Origin: Variovorax sp. N23
Lineage (GTDB): Bacteria > Pseudomonadota > Gammaproteobacteria > Burkholderiales > Burkholderiaceae_C
Assembly (NCBI RefSeq): GCF_025486315.1
Contig: NZ_JAOOPY010000003.1
Span: forward strand, 1 to 64,000
Length of the DNA stretch: 64,000 nt
Direction: 5' to 3'
Shown: positions 58,901 to 64,000 of the stretch, piece by piece
How positions within the stretch are numbered: the stretch's first letter is position 1
Layout: every line of letters begins with the position of its first letter
Position numbers and translations under genes: made by a program
The notes under the pieces: model-generated
Told to the model about the DNA's origin: nothing
The model's input: the letters and a program-made list of their open reading frames with translations, nothing else
Databases searched by the model: none

Positions 58901-59978
58901 GTTGCGCGCGCACGGCCTGAGCGCGCACAGCCACTTCGTCGGCAAGACGCGCCCCGCCAGCTCGACGATGGACGTCGGCAAGGGCAAGCTCGAGGTCTGG
59001 CGCGACGCCAAGTCGGTGTTCAGCGCCAGCCTGCACGACCTGCATCAGGTGTGGGACTCGGTCAGCTGGAGGATCGCCCGCGAGCGCGACAACCCGGCCT
59101 GTGCCGACGCCGAGCACGCATCAGCCGGCGTGCCTCAGGACTCGGGCGCGCATGTGTCGCTCGCCGCGGGCGCTGTCGACGCATCGATCACCGCGCCCTT
59201 CCTGAATCTGGCAGCGCGGCCCAAGGTCGCCATCCTGCGGGAGCAGGGCGTCAACTCGCATGTCGAGATGGCCTACGCCTTCACCGAGGCCGGCTTCGAA
59301 GCGCATGACGTGCATATGACCGACCTGCAGACCGGTCGCGCCGACCTGGCCGACTTTCAGGGCGTGGTCGCCTGCGGCGGTTTCAGCTACGGCGACACGC
59401 TGGGCGCGGGCATCGGCTGGGCGCGCAGCATCACCTTCAACCCCAAGCTGTCGGACCAGTTCCAGGCCTTCTTCGGCCGGGGCGACACTTTCGGCCTGGG
59501 CGTGTGCAACGGCTGCCAGATGTTCGCCGAGCTGGCCGACATCATCCCGGGCGCCGAGGCCTGGCCGCGCTTCACCACCAACCAGAGCGAGCGCTTCGAG
59601 GCGCGGCTGTCGATGGTCGAGGTGCTCGCATCGCCGAGCCTTTTCTTCGGTGGCCTGGCCGGCAGCCGCCTGCCGATCGCGGTGGCGCACGGCGAGGGCT
59701 ACGCGAACTTCAAGCACCGCGGCGACGCGGCGAAGGCCATTGCCGCGATGCGCTACGTCGACCACCACGGCCAGCCGACCGAGCAGTACCCGTTCAACCC
59801 GAACGGCAGCGCCGGTGGCCTGACCTCGGTGACCACGGCGGACGGCCGCTTCACAGCCGTCATGCCGCACCCGGAGCGCGTGTTCCGCAACATCCAGATG
59901 AGCTGGACGTCGGGCGACAAGAACGACTTCAGCCCGTGGATGCAGATCTGGCGCAACGCGCGCAAGTGGGTCGGCTGA
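55941..59978 (+). CDS. purL: Phosphoribosylformylglycinamidine synthase PurL
   Basis: 1345-residue single-chain FGAM synthase for the fourth step of purine synthesis. The start is a GTG at 55941, since the family begins [17 protein letters not shown]; an upstream ATG at 55794 would add 49 residues not seen in the family. The FGAM domain contains [18 protein letters not shown] and [19 protein letters not shown]. The C-terminal glutaminase carries its cysteine in [10 protein letters not shown] and the histidine and glutamate in MPHPERVF. No ribosome-binding site is clear. Confidence 0.94.
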   Translation: MTQPSHTAQPVVTVFEGGSALSDFRARQLLPKLQAVEPRIEAIAARFVHLVVTDAAPDTAARERFAALLSYGEPFEVPPSATELVVTPRLGTVSPWASKATDIAHNCGLALRRVERVTQYHLRLKAPLIGKAPTLAGDRRLAVAALLHDRMTESVLPGIDGAAALFAELDAQPMAQVDVLSGGRAALVSANGTFGLALAEDEIDYLVEAFTRLGRNPSDVELMMFAQANSEHCRHKIFNADFVIDGEKQPISLFGMIRNTEKLSPQHTVVAYADNASIMEGTQIERFVAADGAASGSYRKQSALSHVLMKVETHNHPTAISPFPGASTGAGGEIRDEGATGRGSKPKAGLTGFTVSKLWPEADHYGKPAHIASPLQIMTEGPLGGAAFNNEFGRPNLLGYFREYEQAIASTTAEGSDTVQRGYHKPIMIAGGLGSIDATQTKKILFPAGSLLIQLGGPGMRIGMGGSAASSMATGANAAELDFDSVQRGNPEIERRAQEVINHCWQQGAANPILAIHDVGAGGLSNAFPELTNDAGRGARFDLRGVPLEESGMAPKEIWCNESQERYVLAIAPESLEQFKAFCERERCPFAVVGVATEERQLIVADEGAEAQPVDMPMDVLLGKPPKMLRDVKTIARQFKPLDLTGVELQKAAIDVLSHPTVASKRFLITIGDRTVGGLTHRDQMVGPWQVPVADCAVTLADYSGFAGEGMSMGERTPLAALDAPASGRMAVAEAITNLLAAPIELSRVKLSANWMAACGEPGEDAALYETVKAVGLELCPALGISIPVGKDSLSMRTQWSDGDQKKKVTSPVSLIVTAFATLADVRGTLTPQLDRDEADTTLVLIDLGRGQHRMAGSILAQTLGQSGDTVPDLDHPEDLVNLVKAVNALRADGKILAMHDRSDGGLFATACEMAFAGHVGVALNVDMLVTEGDGISDSRMETGDAKNWAQQVSARREELTLKALFSEELGMVLQVRTADRNDVMQLLRAHGLSAHSHFVGKTRPASSTMDVGKGKLEVWRDAKSVFSASLHDLHQVWDSVSWRIARERDNPACADAEHASAGVPQDSGAHVSLAAGAVDASITAPFLNLAARPKVAILREQGVNSHVEMAYAFTEAGFEAHDVHMTDLQTGRADLADFQGVVACGGFSYGDTLGAGIGWARSITFNPKLSDQFQAFFGRGDTFGLGVCNGCQMFAELADIIPGAEAWPRFTTNQSERFEARLSMVEVLASPSLFFGGLAGSRLPIAVAHGEGYANFKHRGDAAKAIAAMRYVDHHGQPTEQYPFNPNGSAGGLTSVTTADGRFTAVMPHPERVFRNIQMSWTSGDKNDFSPWMQIWRNARKWVG

Positions 59979-60073
59979 CGCAGACCTGGGTTTCTCTGGT
60001 TTCGTGTGCGCTGGCGCACCGCTTTCGGTGACTCGAAGGGTGGCCGGCGGTGGGTGTGTTCGATGATCGGGCC

Positions 60074-60976
60074 ATGCTGAATCGCCGTGACTTCTTGGGC
60101 GCCCTGAGCGCCGTCCTTCCGCTGGCCGACGCGTTGGCGGTTGAACCTTTCCGGGCACTGAAGAAGTCTCCGCGCATGCCCGTGCTCTTCCTCGGTCACG
60201 GCAGCCCGATGAACGCGATCGGCGACAACGCCTACCGACGCAGCTGGCAGGCCCTGGGTGCGGAGTTCGGCAGCAAGTATCCGACGCCGCAACTCATCCT
60301 CTGCGTGTCGGCACACTGGCTGACGCGCGGTGGCTGGTACCTCACCGGCATGGCCAAGCCGAAGACGATCCACGACTTCGGCGGCTTTCCGCAGGAGCTG
60401 TTCGACCAGCAGTTTCCTGCGCCCGGCGCGCCAGCGGCCGCGACGGAGATCGCGCAGGCCATACGGCAACCGATGAGCGGGACCGCATTGGGCATTGATC
60501 TGGAGGAGTGGGGCTTCGACCACGGCACCTGGTCGGTGCTCAAGCCCATGTTCCCGAAGGCGCAAATTCCGGTCGTGCAGCTCAGCATGGACTACAGCCG
60601 CCCTCCGGCCGAGCATGCGATGCTCGGCCAGCAACTCAAGGCGCTGCGCGAGCGCGGCGTGCTGATCGTCGGCAGCGGCAACTTGGTGCACAACCTGCGC
60701 GTGACGCGTCGTGGCACCGCGCCGAACCAGGCCTACGAGTGGGCGCATGAGTTCGACCGACTGGTGGCCGGCCAGCTGGAGAAGGGCGACCTCGCCGCAC
60801 TGCCGCGCTTCCAGTCGATGGGCGCCCTGGCGCAGCAAGCCCACCCGACGCACGAGCACTACCTGCCGCTGCTCTATGCCGCAGGCGCCGTCGATGCAGG
60901 CAAGGAGGCGCCGCGCTTCTTAAATGCCGACTTCCAGTCCGCGTCAATCTCGATGCGCTCGGTGGTCTGGGGATGA
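60074..60976 (+). CDS. ygiD: 4,5-DOPA-type extradiol dioxygenase (YgiD/DODA)
   Basis: 300-residue member of the LigB-like extradiol dioxygenase family, type YgiD. Zinc or iron ligands are visible as the histidines in LFLGHGSPM, CVSAHWLTRGG and GFDHGTWSVL, with a further NLVHNLR. A short N-terminal NRRDFLGALSAVLPLADAL looks like a twin-arginine-style or weak signal. The start at 60074 is preferred to a GTG at 60050. It may open aromatic diols such as DOPA. Its stop is immediately followed by a terminator serving the opposite strand. Confidence 0.85.
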   Translation: MLNRRDFLGALSAVLPLADALAVEPFRALKKSPRMPVLFLGHGSPMNAIGDNAYRRSWQALGAEFGSKYPTPQLILCVSAHWLTRGGWYLTGMAKPKTIHDFGGFPQELFDQQFPAPGAPAAATEIAQAIRQPMSGTALGIDLEEWGFDHGTWSVLKPMFPKAQIPVVQLSMDYSRPPAEHAMLGQQLKALRERGVLIVGSGNLVHNLRVTRRGTAPNQAYEWAHEFDRLVAGQLEKGDLAALPRFQSMGALAQQAHPTHEHYLPLLYAAGAVDAGKEAPRFLNADFQSASISMRSVVWG

Positions 60977-61000
60977 AAAAAGCGGCCCGCAGGCCGCTCT
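60976..61000 (-). terminator. Rho-independent terminator for the ppiC transcript
   Basis: On the minus strand AGCGGCC-TGCG-GGCCGCT forms a 7-bp GC-rich stem (60981-60998) followed by six T residues (60981-60976). It lies 25 bases after the ppiC stop and directly adjoins the end of the plus-strand ygiD gene, so it may also act from that side. Confidence 0.8.
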
Positions 61001-61024
61001 TCCGATTCGCTTGAAAGCGGGGCG

Positions 61025-61810
61025 TTACTCGACCTTCGCCTTCGCGCGCAGTTCTTCCTGGTACTTCTGCAGGCGCTGCTGTTGCAGCTGCTGCGTGACC
61101 TGCGGCTTGACTTCTTCCAGCTTGGGCAGCTGCGCCTGGCGGATGTCGTCGACGCGGATGATGTGGTAGCCGAACTGCGACTTGACCGGCACCTGCGTCA
61201 TCTCGCCCTTGTTGAGTTTGATCATGGCTTCCGAGAACTCGGGCACGAAGCTGGCCGGGTTGGCCCAGTCGAGGTCGCCGCCGTTGGCGCCCGATCCCGG
61301 GTCCTTGCTCTGCTTCTTGGCGATGTCCTCGAACTTCGCGCCCTTCTTCAGGTCGGCCAGGATCTTCTTGGCCTGGTCTTCGGTCTCGACCAGGATGTGG
61401 CGCGCCTTGTATTCCTTGCCGCCGTTGGCCGCGACGAACTTGTCGTACTCGGCCTGCACGTCGGCGTCGGTCACCGGGTGGGTCTTGCGGTAGTTCTCGA
61501 ACAGCGTGCGGATCAGGATGGCCTGGCGCGCGAGTTCGATCTGGTTGCGGTAGTCGTCGCTGGCATCCAGGCCCTGCTTCTGGGCTTCCTGCATGAAGAC
61601 TTCGCGCGCGATGACTTCCTCGCGCAACTGGGGTTCCATCTCGGGGGTGACGGGGCGGCCCGCGCCGGCCAGCTGCTGGGCCAGGACGTCCATGCGGGCC
61701 TTGGGCACGGCCTTGCCGTTGACGATCGCGATGTTCTGCGCGAAGGCGCCGACGGAGGCGGCGCTCAGCACGACGGCCGCCGCCAGGGTTTTCAGGGAGT
61801 GTTGCTTCAT
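61025..61810 (-). CDS. PpiC/SurA-type peptidyl-prolyl isomerase
   Basis: 261-residue periplasmic parvulin. The signal peptide is cleaved after VGAFAQ near residue 25. The N-terminal SurA-like helical region includes QAILIRTLFENYRKTHPVTD. The PpiC domain follows, with KARHILVETEDQAKKILAD, DPGSGANGGDLDW and KSQFGYHIIRVDDIRQAQ. The C-terminus is a Gln-rich helix (LQQQRLQKYQEELRAKAK). It folds outer-membrane and periplasmic proteins. It lies at the end of the minus-strand selO-msrB-yciB-bolA run and has its own terminator. Confidence 0.92.
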   Translation of the reverse strand: MKQHSLKTLAAAVVLSAASVGAFAQNIAIVNGKAVPKARMDVLAQQLAGAGRPVTPEMEPQLREEVIAREVFMQEAQKQGLDASDDYRNQIELARQAILIRTLFENYRKTHPVTDADVQAEYDKFVAANGGKEYKARHILVETEDQAKKILADLKKGAKFEDIAKKQSKDPGSGANGGDLDWANPASFVPEFSEAMIKLNKGEMTQVPVKSQFGYHIIRVDDIRQAQLPKLEEVKPQVTQQLQQQRLQKYQEELRAKAKVE

Positions 61811-61939
61811 GGGAGGGATGGGGTCCGGGGGACTTGCAGGGTGATGGCGCGAAAAGCGCGGGGATGAAAGACGAAGTCGCGTGCCGCCGTGGGATCGGGG
61901 AGGGTGCTGTGGACTGCGGGAATTGGGTGAAAGGCGGAC

Positions 61940-62203
61940 TCAGCGCGTTTCGATGGCGATGGCGTGAACGCCTTCGGCGATGAAAAAGTGCAGCGCATCA
62001 TACACAAGCCGATGCCTCGCCACGCGCGACTGGCCATCGAACAAGGGCGAGGCGACGCGCACCCGGAAGTGGGTGCCGTAGCCCTCGACACCCGCGCCCG
62101 CATGGCCCGCGTGGGCGGCACTTTCGTCGATCACTTCGAGCGCGCTGGGCTGCAGCTTCGCGCGCAGCGTGGCCTCGAGGTCGGCGGCGGTGTAGAGCGT
62201 CAT
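61940..62203 (-). CDS. bolA: BolA-family protein
   Basis: 87-residue BolA protein. The family core is seen as [20 protein letters not shown] and then [20 protein letters not shown]. BolA proteins bind glutaredoxin [2Fe-2S] clusters and may also bind DNA. The histidine in RHRLVYD is the conserved Fe-S ligand position. Its start overlaps the yciB stop (ATGA), so it is coupled to the gene before it. Confidence 0.92.
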   Translation of the reverse strand: MTLYTAADLEATLRAKLQPSALEVIDESAAHAGHAGAGVEGYGTHFRVRVASPLFDGQSRVARHRLVYDALHFFIAEGVHAIAIETR

Positions 62204-62742
62204 GCCGCGGGGGTGTCTTCGGACTTCAGGTGCGGCGAGATGTACAGCCCCTGCGCGATCAGGAAGACGATCGGGAAGGCGTAGCCCCACAGCTTGAAGT
62301 TCACCCATGCTTCGGTGCTGAAGTACAGCGCCACATAGGCGTTGATGACGGACATGAACACGCAGTAGAAGATCCATGCGACGTTCAGATGCGTCCAGAT
62401 GCGCTGGGGCAACTGCAACTGCGCGCCCAGCATCACCTGCAGGAAGTTCCTGCGGAAGCCCCACAGCGCTACGGCCAGCGCGATCGCCATGGCGCCGTAC
62501 AGCACGGTCGGCTTCCACTTGATGAAGCGGTCGTCGTGCAGCACCAGGGTGAGCGTGCCGAACAGCAGGATCAGCACCAGCGTGGCCTTCTGCATGGTCG
62601 GCAGCTTGCGGTCGATGGCGTAGATGATCACCGACTGCAGGACGGTGGCACCCATCAGTACCGCGGTCGCCACGTAGATGTCGGCGAGCTTGTACGCGCC
62701 GAAGAACAGCAGGATGGGGAAGAAGTCGAGGATCAGTTTCAT
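62200..62742 (-). CDS. yciB: Septation protein A, YciB/IspZ family
   Basis: 180-residue inner-membrane protein with five or six helices. [19 protein letters not shown] is the highly conserved family start. Further landmarks are [16 protein letters not shown] and the [20 protein letters not shown] stretch. It is involved in septation and envelope synthesis. msrB ends 27 bases upstream and bolA is coupled downstream, the standard order in Comamonadaceae. Confidence 0.94.
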   Translation of the reverse strand: MKLILDFFPILLFFGAYKLADIYVATAVLMGATVLQSVIIYAIDRKLPTMQKATLVLILLFGTLTLVLHDDRFIKWKPTVLYGAMAIALAVALWGFRRNFLQVMLGAQLQLPQRIWTHLNVAWIFYCVFMSVINAYVALYFSTEAWVNFKLWGYAFPIVFLIAQGLYISPHLKSEDTPAA

Positions 62743-62769
62743 GCGGGGGCGGGATGCGCAACGGGGCGG

Positions 62770-63189
62770 TCAGTCCTTGCTGGGTTCGAAGCTCAGCGAG
62801 GCCGAATTCATGCAGTAGCGTAACCCGGTCGGCGTCGGGCCGTCCGGGAACACGTGGCCCAGGTGCGCGCCGCAGTTCGTGCAGACGTTCTCGGTGCGCG
62901 TCATGCCGTGCGAACGGTCGACGATGTTGGTGATGGCGCCGGGCACCGCTTCTTCCGAGAAGCTGGGCCAGCCGCAGCCGGCGTCGAACTTGGTGCCCGA
63001 CTCGAAGAGCTTGGCGCCGCAGCACACGCAGTGGTAGGTGCCGTCGGCCCAGTGGGCTTCGTACTTGCCGGTGAAGGGGCGCTCGGTGGCAGCATGGCGC
63101 GTGACCTGGAAGGCGGCCGATTCGGCGCCTTTCTCGGCCAGCACGGCCTTCCATTCCGCATCGGTCTTCTGGATCTTGGGGGTGGTCAT
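62770..63189 (-). CDS. msrB: Peptide methionine (R)-S-oxide reductase MsrB
   Basis: 139-residue zinc-containing reductase of oxidised methionine in proteins. The zinc cysteines are in [10 protein letters not shown] and [18 protein letters not shown]. The catalytic cysteine is in [11 protein letters not shown] near the C-terminus. GCGWPSF, a signature motif, is present. Its ATG overlaps the selO stop (ATGA), so the two are translationally coupled. Confidence 0.95.
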   Translation of the reverse strand: MTTPKIQKTDAEWKAVLAEKGAESAAFQVTRHAATERPFTGKYEAHWADGTYHCVCCGAKLFESGTKFDAGCGWPSFSEEAVPGAITNIVDRSHGMTRTENVCTNCGAHLGHVFPDGPTPTGLRYCMNSASLSFEPSKD

Positions 63190-64000
63190 GAGGAGCAGCT
63201 GATTTCGATGGTGGACGCCCAGTCGGGCGGGAAGCCGGCGTAGGCCTCGAAGCCGGCATGGTCGTCAAATGGGGACTCGAGCAGCATCAGCAAGGTGGCG
63301 ACGCCGGCGAAGTCCTTCTGCTGGGCCGCTTCGATCGCCTGCTGGCCCAGGTGGTTCCGCAGCACGTACTTGGGGTTGGCTGCGCGCATGGCGGTGGCGG
63401 CTTCGGCCGCGGGCGTCGAAGCGCGCTGCGCGGCGTACAGCGGCAGCCAGGCATCGATGCCGGCGCGGTCGATGAACAGGTCGCGCACCGGCGCGAAGTC
63501 GCCGCTGCCCACGGCATCGGACAGCCGCCGCCAGAAGATCGTCCAGTCGGTACGCTCGGCGGCCAGCAGGCGCAGCACGCCGTCGACCAGGCCGCGGTCG
63601 CGCGCGTCGCCGGACGGCAGACCGAGCTTGCGGGCCATGCGCTGGTCGAACGCGTGCGGGAACACCGTCTTGTACGACGCGAGCGCGGCGATGGCCAAGT
63701 CCTGCTCGCCGATCAGCGGCAGCAGCGCCTGCGCCAGGCAATGCAGGTTCCAGTAGGCCACGTTGGGCTGCTGGTTGAAGGCGTAGCGGCCGGCGGTATC
63801 GCTGTGGTTGCAGATGTGCGCCGGGTCGAAGCCGTCGAGGAACTGGAAGGGTCCGTAGTCGATCGTCAGGCCCAGGATGCTCATGTTGTCAGTGTTCATC
63901 ACGCCGTGGCAGAAGCCCACCGCCTGCCACTGCGCGAGCAGCGCCGCCGTGCGCTCGCTCACGGCCTCCAGGAAGGCTGCGTAGGCATTGCCGCCGAAGC
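63186..64000 (-). CDS. selO: Protein adenylyltransferase SelO (5' part cut by window end)
   Basis: The C-terminal 270 or so residues of a SelO/YdiU pseudokinase, which transfers AMP to proteins. The frame is open past 64000, with [20 protein letters not shown] at the edge. [20 protein letters not shown] holds the metal-binding asparagine and a neighbouring aspartate; [13 protein letters not shown] and [15 protein letters not shown] are also characteristic. The N-terminal kinase-like lobe with its P-loop lies outside the window. The stop overlaps the msrB start, consistent with a redox-linked operon. Confidence 0.9.
   Translation of the reverse strand, partial: FGGNAYAAFLEAVSERTAALLAQWQAVGFCHGVMNTDNMSILGLTIDYGPFQFLDGFDPAHICNHSDTAGRYAFNQQPNVAYWNLHCLAQALLPLIGEQDLAIAALASYKTVFPHAFDQRMARKLGLPSGDARDRGLVDGVLRLLAAERTDWTIFWRRLSDAVGSGDFAPVRDLFIDRAGIDAWLPLYAAQRASTPAAEAATAMRAANPKYVLRNHLGQQAIEAAQQKDFAGVATLLMLLESPFDDHAGFEAYAGFPPDWASTIEISCSS

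Noticed and set aside
55908..59117. Minus-strand open frame of over 1000 codons opposite purL
   Set aside because: Antisense shadow of purL with His/Arg/Ala-rich composition and no family motifs.

Overview
The window is chromosomal DNA from a high-GC betaproteobacterium, most likely Comamonadaceae and probably Variovorax or a close relative. This rests on uniformly GC-rich coding, housekeeping orders such as smc-zipA-ligA and selO-msrB-yciB-bolA-ppiC, and unusually heavy investment in organosulfur uptake. The genus is an inference from gene content; no rRNA or tRNA gene was recognised.

Region 1 (1-18000) is an organosulfur scavenging island. An acyl-CoA-dehydrogenase-like flavoprotein diverges from a tightly coupled operon: substrate-binding protein (SBP), SsuD-like flavin monooxygenase, class II aldolase, second SBP, permease, ATPase, a membrane-anchored cytochrome c protein and a third SBP. 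A CysB-type LysR regulator and a MetQ-like SBP follow on the minus strand. A second plus-strand operon then carries a TauD-type dioxygenase, two tandem paralogous SBPs, an ATPase, a permease, an O-acetylhomoserine sulfhydrylase-like enzyme and a small molybdopterin-binding (Mop) protein. Together these would import sulfonates or sulfate esters, release sulfite and feed sulfur into homocysteine.

Region 2 (18001-20050) is the unusual part. It reads as a decayed integron: a frameshifted N-terminal fragment of an integron integrase on the minus strand, an attI-like site, and three lower-GC genes on the plus strand (an AbiGi-like protein, a small two-helix membrane protein and a SnoaL/DUF4440 protein). 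The first two gene junctions carry attC sites of 59 and 117 bp.

Region 3 (20073-31405) holds an isochorismatase-family hydrolase, a PAP2 phosphatase / GT2 / ArnT-like membrane glycosyltransferase operon, a fused double permease with an ATPase bearing an extra C-terminal domain, a secreted alpha/beta hydrolase lipoprotein, a DUF4124 protein and an exostosin-like GT47 glycosyltransferase.

Region 4 (31481-41246) returns to sulfur: serine acetyltransferase, a DsbA-like protein, an FMN reductase, azoreductase with a divergent LysR regulator, then a coupled run of 1-Cys peroxiredoxin, RBBP9-type hydrolase, sulfate transporter (sbp-cysT-cysW-cysA) and dsbB.

Region 5 (41260-64000) is mainly housekeeping: class A beta-lactamase, a ParA/MinD-like ATPase and a lipoprotein on the minus strand; smc-zipA-ligA; a Gly/Tyr-rich lipoprotein; peptide deformylase; DoxX; glnD and map; purL; a DODA-type dioxygenase; and ppiC, bolA, yciB, msrB and selO (cut by the window end).
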